From NCBI GenBank assembly GCA_950097015.1, contig CATNEN010000038.1, positions 35,240,501 to 35,304,500 of the forward strand: DNA of 64,000 nucleotides, in the 5' to 3' direction. This DNA comes from Macrostomum hystrix. Its lineage: Eukaryota; Platyhelminthes; Macrostomidae. Positions 32,695-42,639 of this stretch are shown piece after piece. Within the stretch, counting starts at the first letter, position 1. Each line of letters opens with the position of its first letter. Made by a program: the position numbers and the translations under genes. The notes beneath the pieces were generated by a model. It ran no database searches, was not told the DNA's origin, and was given only the letters and a program-made list of their open reading frames with translations.

Positions 32695-34052
32695 TTGTGC
32701 GCATTCTGATGCATCCTAGCCAGCTAATTCTGGTCATTGCATCCAATCTAGCTTATTATGGACATAGCATGATAGCCAGCTCATTCTGGTCATTGCATCC
32801 AATCTAGCTTATTATGGACATAGCATGATAGCCAGCTCATTCTGGTCATTGCATCCAATCTAGCTTATTATGGCCATAGCATGAGAGCCAGCTCATTCTG
32901 GTCATTGCATCCAATCTAGCTTATTATGGCCATAGCATGATAGCCAGCTCATTCTGGTCATTGCATCCAGTCTAGCTTATTATGGCCATAGCATGATAGC
33001 CAGCTCATTCTGGTCATTGCATCCAGTCTAGCTTATTATGGCCATAGCATGATAGCCAGCTCATTCTGGTCATTGCATCCAATCTAGCTTATTATGGCCA
33101 TAGCATGATAGCCAGCTCATTCTGGTCATTGCATCCAATCTAGCTTATTATGGCCATAGCATGATAGCCAGCTCATTCTGGTCATTGCATCCAATCTAGC
33201 TTATTATGGCCATAGCATGATAGCCAGCTCATTCTGGTCATTGCATCCAGTCTAGCTTATTATGGCCATAGCATGATAGCCAGCTCATTCTGGTCATTGC
33301 ATCCAATCTAGCTTATTATGGCCATAGCATGATAGCCAGCTCATTCTGGTCATTGCATCCAATCTAGCTTATTATGGCCATAGCATGATAGCCAGCTCAT
33401 TCTGGTCATTGCATCCAATCTAGCTTATTATGGCCATAGCATGATAGCCAGCTCATTCTGGTCATTGCATCCAATCTAGCTTATTATGGCCATAGCATGA
33501 TAGCCAGCTCATTCTGGTCATTGCATCCAGTCTAGCTTATTATGGACATAGCATGATATCCAGCTCATTCTGGTCATTGCATCCAATCTAGCTTATTATG
33601 GCCATAGCATGATAGCCAGCTCATTCTGGTCATTGCATCCTATCTAGCTTATTATGGCCATAGCATGATAGCCAGCTCATTCTGGTCATTGCATCCTATC
33701 TAGCTTATTATGGCCATAGCATGATAGCCAGCTCATTCTGGTCATTGCATCCAATCTAGTCATTCTGGTCATTGCATCCAATCTAGTCATTCTGGTCATT
33801 GCATCCAATCTAGTCATTCTGGTCATTGCATCCAATCTAGTCATTCTGGTCATTGCATCCAATCTAGTCATTCTGGTCATTGCATCCAATCTAGTCATTC
33901 TGGTCATTGCATCCAATCTAGTCATTCTGGTCATTGCATCCAATCTAGTCATTCTGGTCATTGCATCCAATCTAGTCATTCTGGTCATTGCATCCAATCT
34001 AGCTTATTATGGCCATAGCATGATAGCCAGCTCATTCTGGTCATTGCATCCA
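32695..34052. repeat. Minisatellite, 56-bp unit with an embedded 27-bp sub-array
   Basis: About 18 copies of a 56-bp unit (CATGATAGCCAGCTCATTCT..., ending TTATTATGGCCATAG), interrupted at 33750-33990 by about ten copies of a 27-bp derivative (CATTCTGGTCATTGCATCCA plus ATCTAGT). The short unit equals the 56-bp unit with about 29 bp removed. The 56-bp unit then resumes. Edge copies are imperfect. Confidence 0.97.
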
Positions 34053-34275
34053 ATCTGTTCAGTCCATGAACTGGGGAGGCCGGCCGACTCACTTATCCAA
34101 ATTTCTTCCCCTATAGACACTGCGATCCATTTTACAGACGTGTGACCTGAATCAGTTGGAAATGAAGTGTCCTGCTCAATGAAAATCTCCTTCTTATTGA
34201 CTAAAATTCGAACTTCGGAACTCTCGTATATAGGATTTCTAAATGCCTAATACAATGGGTGATCTAATTCACCAA
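34053..34275 (-). mobile_element. SINE2, diverged copy
   Basis: Starts CTGTTCAGTCCATGAACTGG, directly at the end of the 56-bp array. It keeps ACCTGAATCAGTTGGAAATG-type body sequence and a decayed tRNA-like head (AAAATTCGAACTTCGGAAC). Same orientation as the copies at 36.5 and 51.8 kb. Confidence 0.6.
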
Positions 34276-34547
34276 GGATCACTAGTGATTCATCTAATTC
34301 GAGTGTAAGCAGTAGTGTAATATTTTCATATTTAATCCTTGGAGCTTAGTATAACGATAGTTTGTAATAAATTAATTTTGAAAGATTTCTGAAAGCATGC
34401 AGGATCGAGTTCTCGGTTGATATACGAGTATATATAATTTGATAATATTACTTTGAACCTTCAGCTAAAATGAATAATAAATATGTCAGAGTCGTGGGCG
34501 ATTTCAGTCAGTTTCTGTTGCGGTCAGCGGCGGCAACAGTTGCTGCT

Positions 34548-34700
34548 CTACTTGCCACTGCGAAACCTTACACGCAGCCATCTGCTCAGCAGAAACTTCT
34601 TCTCAGCTTCGAAAGCCTTCGCCTCCGACGTCTCCTGGCTGGGTCTGGCGACTGCCAGAGCTGCCCAGATCAGGAGTCCGAGAACGAGCTGCCACTTCAT
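34548..34700 (-). CDS. Small secreted peptide precursor (first exon, or complete 50-residue ORF)
   Basis: ATG at 34700, signal peptide MKWQLVLGLLIWAALAVA, then RPSQETSEAKAFEAEKKFLL and SRWLRVRFRSGK before TAG. A TATA element lies about 95 bp upstream of the ATG at proper spacing. Two readings are possible. Unspliced, the ORF ends SGK-stop, where removal of Lys leaves an amidation Gly. Alternatively the sequence CTGCGT|GTAAGG is a strong 5' splice site, ending the exon after SRWLR, with a downstream exon I could not find. Either way a secreted peptide is likely (neuropeptide or similar, inferred). A plus-strand open frame over the same bases is a shadow. Confidence 0.65.
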   Translation of the reverse strand: MKWQLVLGLLIWAALAVARPSQETSEAKAFEAEKKFLLSRWLRVRFRSGK

Positions 34701-34793
34701 GATGTAGCTGCTGCTGCTACTGCAGATGCTCGATGAAGCGGATGGTAGGAGCTGAGAGATTGGCTTGGATGTCTACTTGGCGCTCGGGGACCT

Positions 34794-34803
34794 GGTATAT
34801 AAG
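34794..34803 (-). promoter_or_regulatory. TATA box of the secreted-peptide gene
   Basis: Minus-strand GCTTATATACC, about 95 bp upstream of the ATG at 34700. This places the transcription start about 65 bp before the ATG. It is the clearest core promoter in the window. Confidence 0.6.
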
Positions 34804-34809
34804 CACTCC

Positions 34810-36270
34810 AACATGATAAGTGGGTCAATGTCAAATCAGGGATGCATGTGGCTTGTGTTCTGTGCCACTATCATTAAACCGTGTTCTCTTGATTATTTTC
34901 TCTCTCTATTTTCAACTGGCAAACTTTAAATTGTTCAGCTACGGTGAGTACGCTAACAAAACACGCAGTCCGGTTAGGGGCACTAAATTCAATGCGAGCT
35001 TTAATAAAGAACAGTCAAGAATAGCCGATGAAAAGAAACAGAAGAACTATCAAGGGGAATTTCCTCCCGCTTGACACTTTTTTCTGCTGCACCCGAACGG
35101 AACAACGCAAGTACGCGAAACTCAGGAACACGAACAAAATTTTGTTGTGCATCTTCTGAAACACGAATCAAGTCGCCAACTCTTCAGTCCGTCTAGGGGG
35201 AGGGGCCAGACAGTGGAGGCGGTGCACAAACTACCAAAGTCAAGCCACCAGCGCGCAGGGAGGGGTAGGGTTGTACGCGCTGGCCTGGTGGACGGCAAAG
35301 CTACGCAGACCTGATTGGCGGGAGGGGCAAAGTCACGCAGGGCTGGGGTAAAGGTTGGCAGACGATGACCGCGCCCAGCCAATCAGGTGGCGGTACAAGG
35401 CACACATAGCAGGGACAGGGGAGGGGGGTGAGAGAGGGCTAGGCCAAGGCTGAGCCAACTAAACCAACCTGAAACAATGGCCTTGGCGGGCAGTCGACAC
35501 TGCCCAACCGCCTAAGAAACAAAGACACTACACATGCGAACCGTAGCTTTTTGACAATAGCGTCACAATGTCAGACACTCACTGTTGACATGCATTATTC
35601 ATTCGTCGCTCTATAAGAATCCCAAAATTTGGATTCCATTGTATTTTTGTTTAAATAGATCGAGCAAGTTCTATTGAAAGCGCGCGTCGTCTCAGTCGCG
35701 ATCCCCGGATATGATTGTCTGGCTGAAGCTTCCCTGAATGCAGGCGAGGAATGCAAACAAGCCCCTTATTAGCAATTAATTGGAGCGCGTGAGACAGCAC
35801 TAACACGGCGGCTTGGAGTCGCCTCAAGCAAGCGCTGTGCTGTCCTAGAGCTTAGAGTGCAGACTCGACATCGCTTCGGCATCGATTCCAGCTGCCCTAG
35901 TCGATGAGAGAGAGAGTGTGTGTGGGAGGGACAGTCGGGAGAAATAGCAGTTCCAATTTCTGGGCCGTGTACGGTTAGACTCACAGTATACACAGACGGT
36001 AAGAAGTTGGCCCATCAAATTGAGCCAATCGTTCTTCGATGCGAATGTCCTGGAAACCGCCATGGGATTGGTTGCAGCCATGCAGGGATAAAAGTTATCA
36101 ACTGATCTCTAATCTCGCACCCCATCTGCTAAAAGTACGGGCAGCTGTGATTGGGAATCGTTTGAGCTGCTACACTAACTTGCTCTAGCCTATCGGTCAG
36201 TGAAATCTGATTGCGACTAATTACTCAGGTATGCATCCAATTGTTTGCTCAGCTGAATTGAATTGCTGTG
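34810..36270. other. Mixed GC-rich region, possible 5' exon of the GPCR gene
   Basis: 35.1-35.5 kb is GC-rich with AGGGG motifs, unlike its surroundings, and may be regulatory. At 35.99-36.01 kb the plus strand has CACAGACG|GTAAGAAG, a good 5' splice site that could end a 5' UTR exon of the GPCR at 38181. On the minus strand an ORF from 36081 (MAATNPMAVSRTFASKNDWL...) also meets a good donor (ACT|GTGAGT). I cannot decide between them. Confidence 0.3.
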
Positions 36271-36274
36271 TCTA

Positions 36275-36480
36275 ATTTTCACCACGGGGTATTTCAAGTA
36301 AGTACCCACTGCCTACTTCACGACACCTTATGGATCAAGTTTTCCGCCCCTTGCGATAAACTAGCTCGTAGCTTTCAAAGCCATCCGACGTCAGCATCGA
36401 TGAGATATTCAGCGGTTCTTGTCGACGACCCTGGCGACAAGGACTATTTATTTTACATAGCCGATATACAATAGCCGCAG
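36275..36480. repeat. R3 dispersed repeat, partial
   Basis: Shares GGGTATTTCAAGTAAGTACC, CCACTGCCTACTTCACGA, GATATTCAGCGGTTCTTGTC and GACAAGGACTATTT with the R3 copies at 47.5 and 53.8 kb. Confidence 0.65.
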
Positions 36481-36486
36481 CCCATT

Positions 36487-36710
36487 GCGGCTGCGTACAG
36501 CTGTTCAGTCCATGGACTGGGGGGACGCCACACCCACCTTCAATTATCCCAGCTGATGCTGGTACCCATTTAACAGCTGGGTGAACTGAAGCAATGCAGA
36601 GTTAAGTGTCTTGCTAAAGGACACAAATTGTTCCAGTGGAGTCGGGAATCGAACCCCCCGACCTTCAAGTCGTTAGTCCGACGCCCTAACCACTAGGCTA
36701 CAGCGTCATA
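36487..36710 (-). mobile_element. SINE2, full length
   Basis: On the minus strand the head has an A box (TAGCCTAGTGGTTAGGGCG) and B box (GGGGGTTCGATTCCCGA), then a body with GTGTCCTTTAGCAAGACACT, TAACTCTGCATTGCTTCAG and CATTTAACAGC-type sequence as widely seen in metazoan central-domain SINEs. It ends at the GTCCATGGACTGAACAGC palindrome. Reference copy for the SINE2 family in this window. Confidence 0.85.
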
Positions 36711-36829
36711 ACTTAACTTAGCTGCGGGGGGCATCCTTCGGATGCAGCGGGGAGGCGTTGCCGCCCATTCCGCTAGCCCCTGGCGACCACGGGCAACTAA
36801 AGCTGCGGTGTCGCGCAGGGGGATCAAGG

Positions 36830-37905
36830 CTACAACCTTTCACAGGCTACAACCTCTCACAGGCTACAACCTCTCACAAGGCTACAACCTTTCACAGGCT
36901 ACAACCTCTCACAGGCTACAACCTCTCACAAGGCTACAACCTCTCACAAGGCTACAACCTCTCACAAGGCTACAACCTCTCACAGGCTACAACCTCTCAC
37001 AGGCTACAACCTCTCACAAGGCTACAACCTCTCACAGGCTACAACCTCTCACAAGGCTACAACCTCTCACAAGGCTACAACCTCTCACAAGGCTACAACC
37101 TCTCACAGGCTACAACCTCTCACAAGGCTACAACCTCTCACAAGGCTACAACCTCTCACAAGGCTACAACCTCTCACAGGCTACAACCTCTCACAGGCTA
37201 CAACCTCTCACAGGCTACAACCTCTCACAGGCTACAACCTCTCACAAGGCTACAACCTCTCACAAGGCTACAACCTCTCACAAGGCTACAACCTCTCACA
37301 AGGCTACAACCTCTCACAAGGCTACAACCTCTCACAAGGCTACAACCTCTCACAAGGCTACAACCTCTCACAAGGCTACAACCTCTCACAAGGCTACAAC
37401 CTCTCACAAGGCTACAACCTCTCACAAGGCTACAACCTCTCACAGGCTACAACCTCTCACAGGCTACAACCTCTCACAAGGCTACAACCTCTCACAGGCT
37501 ACAACCTCTCACAAGGCTACAACCTCTCACAAGGCTACAACCTCTCACAAGGCTACAACCTCTCACAGGCTACAACCTCTCACAAGGCTACAACCTCTCA
37601 CAAGGCTACAACCTCTCACAAGGCTACAACCTCTCACAGGCTACAACCTCTCACAGGCTACAACCTCTCACAGGCTACAACCTCTCACAGGCTACAACCT
37701 CTCACAAGGCTACAACCTCTCACAAGGCTACAACCTCTCACAAGGCTACAACCTCTCACAAGGCTACAACCTCTCACAAGGCTACAACCTCTCACAAGGC
37801 TACAACCTCTCACAAGGCTACAACCTCTCACATGGCTACAACCTCTCACAAGGCTACAACCTCTCACAAGGCTACAACCTCTCACAAGGCTACAACCTCT
37901 AAAAT
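36830..37905. repeat. Minisatellite with mixed 17- and 18-bp units
   Basis: About 60 copies of AGGCTACAACCTCTCAC (17 bp) or AAGGCTACAACCTCTCAC (18 bp), differing by one A. The two lengths alternate in blocks, which shifts frame repeatedly, so the array is not coding although frames stay open. A GC-rich lead-in (36720-36829) has no gene. The array lies in the probable 5' UTR intron of the GPCR. Confidence 0.97.
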
Positions 37906-37964
37906 ATAAAATAAGTATAAAAAGAAACAATTTAATAAATAAAATACAATCAGCAAATACAGTC

Positions 37965-38125
37965 CACATGGTTACATGATGAAATTTTGTGAGCAGAACA
38001 ATTATGCCTACACTGGTGGCTTTTGCCCCCAGACATCCCGGCGAGAATCCTTGAATATCTCGACGATGCTCGACTTATATCTCGACTTTCGCGGCAAATG
38101 GTTGAATATTTTAGAAAATAGAGAA
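37965..38125. repeat. R3 dispersed repeat, one arm
   Basis: ATGGTTACATGATGAAATTTTG, GGCTTTTGCCCCCAGACATC, CGGCGAGAATCCTTGAATAT and GGTTGAATATTTTAG all match the right arm of the R3 copy at 47.8-48.06 kb. It abuts the acceptor of the GPCR coding exon. Confidence 0.7.
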
Positions 38126-38180
38126 AAAACAAAGATATTGTTATTGGCCGTTAATTAAAAAAAAAAAAATTTTTTCAGGC

Positions 38181-39209
38181 ATGGATGGCAACTACAGTAC
38201 CAGCAGTCTGGGACCGCAGAACACCACAGATGCCACCGAGCTGGATGGCGTCGACCCTCCGTGGTTGAAGTTCGCCGACACATTCTTTCTCATTGTTGGC
38301 ATTTGCGCAGGCGTCTGCGGCAACCTGCTGACAATATTCTCAGTGACTCGCTTCAAACAACTCAAGTCGGCCACCAACTTCCTGGTCGTGAACATCGGCT
38401 TGGCCGACCTTCTTGTCAGCGCCTATTCGATCCCCACCATTCTGGCTAACAGGCTGGCTGAGAACAACATTTTCCACAACATCATTTGCGGCGTGAACGC
38501 CTACGCGCTTTTCACAGCCGCTGGCGTGTCGAACTTCAGCTTCACGCTAATCGCTGTTGCTAGGAACCTGTGTGTGCTGCAGCGAGCCATTTATCAGCGG
38601 CACTTCACAGATGCCAAGGTGCTGTGCTACTGTGCAGCTTGCTGGGTGATCTGGCTCAGTGTCAGCGGCCTGTTCTGGTCGCAAGGTGGCTTCGGCTACA
38701 TCCCGGAGGTGTTCATCTGCTTCTACTACGACAACGATTCGCCTTTCGCTTTGAGCTTCCTGCTCACTTTGCTGGGGGTGGCGGTGCCATCGCTGCTGGC
38801 GGCCGGTTGCTACATCTTTCTCTTCTTTCGACTGTTCCGCCTGAAAAGGGAGACATCGATTTCAATCTCTGGCGATGCTGGTGGAACAACCAGCGTCAGC
38901 AAGGAGTGGAAGGCCCTGGCCCCAGTGCTGACTGCCTACATTGTGTTCAACCTGTGCTGGGGACCGTACAGCATTCATGTTTACATTGACAAATTCGTGG
39001 CCCCAGTGGGCAGAATACCACACAAAGTGATCACATGGCTGGCCGTATTCAATTCTACGCTGAACCCAATTATCTACGGCCTGATGAACTCGCACTTCCG
39101 GCGATGCTACATGCGCCTTGTTCGCGCCGCTTTCGCTTACTGCGTATGCAAAAGATCCACAGCTATTGCGCCATTGGAGACAGGAGATTGCTCCACTGCA
39201 CGAAGCTGA
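38181..39209 (+). CDS. Class A (rhodopsin-like) orphan G-protein-coupled receptor
   Basis: 342 residues in one exon. A strong acceptor (poly-T then TTTTTTCAG|GC) stands two bases before the ATG, so at least one 5' UTR exon exists upstream. The N-terminus has N-glycosylation sites (NYS, NTT). Seven segments show class A marks: GN in TM1 (VCGNLLTIFSV), LAD in TM2, Cys before TM3 (IICGVN), CWGPY in TM6 and NPIIYG in TM7, then a basic helix 8 (FRRCYMRLVR) and Cys residues for palmitoylation. DRY is replaced by ARN (IAVARNLCVL). TM7 has V where opsins carry the retinal Lys, so it is not an opsin. NPIIYGLMN and the TM1-2 region remind me of melatonin/GPR84-like receptors, but the ligand is unknown. 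A 15-bp array starts about 20 bases after the stop. Confidence 0.93.
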   Translation: MDGNYSTSSLGPQNTTDATELDGVDPPWLKFADTFFLIVGICAGVCGNLLTIFSVTRFKQLKSATNFLVVNIGLADLLVSAYSIPTILANRLAENNIFHNIICGVNAYALFTAAGVSNFSFTLIAVARNLCVLQRAIYQRHFTDAKVLCYCAACWVIWLSVSGLFWSQGGFGYIPEVFICFYYDNDSPFALSFLLTLLGVAVPSLLAAGCYIFLFFRLFRLKRETSISISGDAGGTTSVSKEWKALAPVLTAYIVFNLCWGPYSIHVYIDKFVAPVGRIPHKVITWLAVFNSTLNPIIYGLMNSHFRRCYMRLVRAAFAYCVCKRSTAIAPLETGDCSTARS

Positions 39210-39224
39210 GCTGGTCGTTCCTGA

Positions 39225-40282
39225 ACTCATCGTCTCATCATTTCTCAGTCCCTGAGCTCATTGTCTCTGAACTCATCGTCCCTGAACTCATTGTCCCTGA
39301 ACTCATTGTCCCTGAACTCATTGTCCTTAAACTCATTGTCCTTAAACTCATTGTCCTTAAACTCATTGTCCTTAAACTTATCGTCCCTGAACTCATTGTC
39401 CCTGAACTCATTGTCCCTGAACTCATTGTCCCTGAACTCATTGTCCCTGAACTCATTGTCCCTGAACTCATTGTCCCTGAACTCATTGTCCCTGAACTCA
39501 TTGTCCCTGAACTCATTGTCCCTGAACTCATTGTCCCTGAACTCATTGTCCCTGAACTCATTGTCCCTGAACTCATTGTCCCTGAACTCATTGTCCCTGA
39601 ACTCATTGTCCCTGAACTCATTGTCTCTGAACTCATTGTCCCTGAACTCATTGTCCCTGAACTCATTGTCTCTGAACTCATTGTCCCTGAACTCATTGTC
39701 CCTGAACTCATTGTCCCTGAACTCATTGTCCCTGAACTCATTGTCCCTGAACTCATTGTCCCTGAACTCATTGTCCCTGAACTCATTGTCCCTGAACTCA
39801 TTGTCCCTGAACTCATTGTCCCTGAACTCATTGTCCCTGAACTCATTGTCCCTGAACTCATTGTCCCTGAACTCATTGTCCCTGAACTCATTGTCCCTGA
39901 ACTCATTGTCCCTGAACTCATTGTCCTTAAACTCATTGTCCCTGAACTCATCGTCCCTGAACTCATTGTCCCTGAACTCATTGTCCCTGAACTCATTGTC
40001 CTTAAACTCATCGTCCCTGAACTCATTGTCCCTGAACTCATTGTCCCTGAACTCATTGTCCCTGAACTCATTGTCCTTAAACTCATTGTCCTTAAACTCA
40101 TCGTCCCTGAACTCATTGTCCCTGAACTCATTGTCCCTGAACTCATTGTCCCTGAACTCATTGTCCCTGAACTCATTGTCCCTGAACTCATTGTCCCTGA
40201 ACTCATTGTCCCTGAACTCATTGTCCCTGAACTCATTGTCCCTGAACTCATTGTCCCTGAACTCATTGTCCCTGAACTCATT
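39225..40282. repeat. Minisatellite, 15-bp unit, in the GPCR 3' UTR
   Basis: About 70 copies of ACTCATTGTCCCTGA starting within 20-30 bases of the GPCR stop. Variants are ATCGTCC, GTCTCTG and GTCCTTAA. Frames stay open on both strands because 15 is a multiple of three. A possible poly(A) signal ATTAAA follows at 40283, which would make the array part of the 3' UTR. Confidence 0.96.
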
Positions 40283-40288
40283 ATTAAA
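40283..40288 (+). promoter_or_regulatory. Possible poly(A) signal ATTAAA
   Basis: Common variant poly(A) signal right after the 15-bp array downstream of the GPCR stop. Confidence 0.35.
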
Positions 40289-41130
40289 GAACTTAAAATC
40301 GTAGTAACTTGTTAAATGCTCATAAAACAATGCATGATACATGCCTGTGCATTGTGCAAAGAATCGTATATTTATCAAGTTTATCTGTCGAAACCAAAAA
40401 GCTTTAGATACACAACAGCTTTATGATACACCCAAAATTATTTACTAAACCTAAAATGAACCGTTTAATCTCCCAATGTAAGTTTCGATCCTGTAACAGG
40501 ATAATCAGTTTGTGTAGAACAGTAACATTTATGCTCAATCCCTATTACTTTTGCTTGCACCAATGAAATTCGAGACCTATTAAACAGACCGTAATGTCTG
40601 AGCAAACTCACTGATCACTTGAACAGAACAATGGACAAATGACTAATTAGCAGAGCGCACCAGTTAATGAGCATAGATCAAAGATATAATCACGATTTTC
40701 GACAATTTTTTTCACTGCAGAGTGATCTATATAGTCAAAGAGTCTGGCCTGCACCTGATTTGGGGAATCGCGAGAACTGACAAAGAAAAAATTGGCTCGA
40801 TGAGAAAATGGACACGTGCAGTTGGTCAGCGTCATTGATTCTCAAAGGACAGATGCATGAGACAGGACGGATTTTTCGTTTAATTTTATCGTGGTGTAGC
40901 AGTGCTACCGAATTGGCAAATATAGCTTTCCTTTTGGTTTAATGCAGAAAGACAGACTCGTTCACCCGAAAATAGGGACTCTGATGATTGGGTCGTTTTA
41001 GCAAGACTCTGTTAGGTAAATGAGAGTGATTTTACCTCACAGCATTACTAAGTTAATTTAGTAGGTGGGTTTGCTTTTAGGGAAATGTTAGAATTTTATA
41101 TAACAAATTATGCATTAAACAATGTGAAAA
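40289..41130. other. AT-rich intergenic, no gene seen
   Basis: No supported gene or array. Confidence 0.35.
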
Positions 41131-41377
41131 CCCCGCGGTTGTTCAAATACCCACATTTTATATTTTCTATATCTCCCAAAATATTCAAACCATTTCTATG
41201 AAAGTCCAGAACACTGGCAAAACAATTCCGCTCCATCCGATAAAAAACTACCAGAATCACAAAACACCGGCATCGTCAACATATTCATTGATTCTCGACG
41301 GGGTGTCTGCTGGCAAAAGTTACCAAAATATGCAAACATTTTTTGCTCACCTAACTTAATGATGTAACCATGTCGGC
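41131..41377. repeat. R3 dispersed repeat, arm adjoining a SINE1
   Basis: GTTCAAATACCCACATTTTA, TATCTCCCAAAATATTCAAACC, TCGACGGGGTGTCTGCTGGC and ACCATGTCGGCT match R3 arms at 47.5-48.06 kb and 3.6 kb. It ends at ACCATGTCGGCT, exactly where a SINE1 starts, as at 3.7 kb. Confidence 0.75.
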
Positions 41378-41730
41378 TGGGGTGGGTGGCAGAGCGGTCA
41401 ACGCGTTTGCCTTCGCGCACCAAGGTCCCTGAGCTCGATTCCGCGGCGAGGCCACATTCATTAGGGGCGCGGCGGCTGAGAGAAGGCTTGAGGACTTGTC
41501 GCGCATTTTACGGCCTTGAGGGCCAACCTCCAAGGCACAGTGAGAGTGTACGCTGCCTGACGATGAGAAAGTCAGGGCAGATGTACACACCTGTGTGAGT
41601 GTATGCGTGCATACGGTATCTGTGAGCGTGTGTGCTCAGGACTCAGCGGAATGGGCAGAACTGCCTCCTCGCTGGCAGCGGGTTTATTGTCACTAAGATG
41701 ATGTGCCATTGCCCGCAGCACTATTGTTAG
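41378..41730 (+). mobile_element. SINE1, copy 3
   Basis: Head GGTGGGTGGCAGAGCGGTCA and AGCTCGATTCCGCGG, then the GGCCACATTCATTAGGGGCG body and GACGATGAGAAAGTC, as in the copy at 2204. The flanking R3 arm ends at its 5' boundary. Confidence 0.88.
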
Positions 41731-42378
41731 TTATATTGCATTGATTATATTGTACATTCAATATTGGTTCACCATAGAAATTTTTACAGGGCATTGTTAG
41801 TTGTCCTTGACACCAGGTTCTTCGCTTCGACAAGAGTCGCTGACGTCTGACAGCTTCGAAAGTTCATTCATCGAAAAGGGCAGAAATGTTCATGAGGTAA
41901 ACCAGTTGCTGGACTTTCACGAAAATTGTTCCTTTGGATTCGGAGCTATCCAAATGGAGTAATGGAGTAGGCAGTGGGTATTTGGTATACCCTCGTAGTC
42001 TTCCCCATTGGGGAAAAACAGCGTGGTTTTTCAACTGTTGATCATGACACATCTTAGTCATCGCATTCAGCAATTTTCCCTCAAAATCAATTAAACTAGG
42101 GTTATAAGTGAAGTTATGAGTTGGGTATTGTGGTAATAAAAGTATTGGGAGGCCATGTCCACCTGTGAAGCCAAATCAATAAGTTAGTTTTTTGACATGT
42201 GAACCGTGAAACATGCACTTTAATTTCTTCGAGATTGAAGACATTTTTTAACAGGAGTTAAGCCCATAGACAGCCTTGCTCTACAAAACTGCAAAGGGAG
42301 CTTGAGACGAATACAACTGAGGCATCAACTGAAGCGGAAGATTAACAAAAAAGAGTAGAAGCGCAACTTGAAAGCGTG
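41731..42378. other. Spacer, no gene seen
   Basis: GTGGGTATTTGGTATACCC and GTCTTCCCCATTGGGGAAA at 41975-42018 echo words found in R3. Otherwise nothing is recognised. Confidence 0.35.
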
Positions 42379-42639
42379 ATGGATCCATTCTGCATGTCCC
42401 ACTGCACTCCGAACTGCAAGACAGTTCTCGATCCGTTCTGCATACGTCAGCCGCCAAGGCAGAGCGAGTGTTATTTCAACCCGTTCCTGCACGCCCAGTG
42501 CCTCGGCGTAAACATGAACTCGGAAGGCTTGCAGAGAGATATTCAAAAGTGCCAGGAGGAGTACAAAATGAAAGTGTGGGCCATATTGAGGAAGTACGCT
42601 GTTGACGAAGCTGGCGCGTCGCAAAGCATCGACAAATAA
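42379..42639 (+). CDS. Small Cys-rich protein with DPFC/NPF repeats, unknown
   Basis: 86 residues from ATG 42379. Codon use is GC-richer than the flanks, which argues for real coding. Three related modules stand out: MDPFCMSHCTPNC, LDPFCIRQPP and CYFNPFLHAQCLG; then a basic/amphipathic C-terminal half (RDIQKCQEEYKMKVWAILRK) ending QSIDK. No signal peptide is visible in this exon. The frame is open back to a stop at 42343 and the sequence AAAAAAGAGTAG just upstream could be a weak splice acceptor, so this may be the last exon of a longer gene. I do not recognise the family. The minus-strand open frame over it is a shadow. Confidence 0.55.
   Translation: MDPFCMSHCTPNCKTVLDPFCIRQPPRQSECYFNPFLHAQCLGVNMNSEGLQRDIQKCQEEYKMKVWAILRKYAVDEAGASQSIDK

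Noticed and set aside
36742-37909. GYNLSQ/ATTSHK/RLQPLT repeat protein
   Set aside because: Alternating 17- and 18-bp units shift the frame constantly, so there is no conserved reading frame.
38181-39209. GPCR as an opsin
   Set aside because: The TM7 position of the retinal-binding Lys is Val.
39035-40378. Long frames over the 15-bp array (IVPEL, SLNSL, RDNEF, SSGTM repeats)
   Set aside because: Same artefact of a unit divisible by three. One overlaps the GPCR coding exon out of frame.
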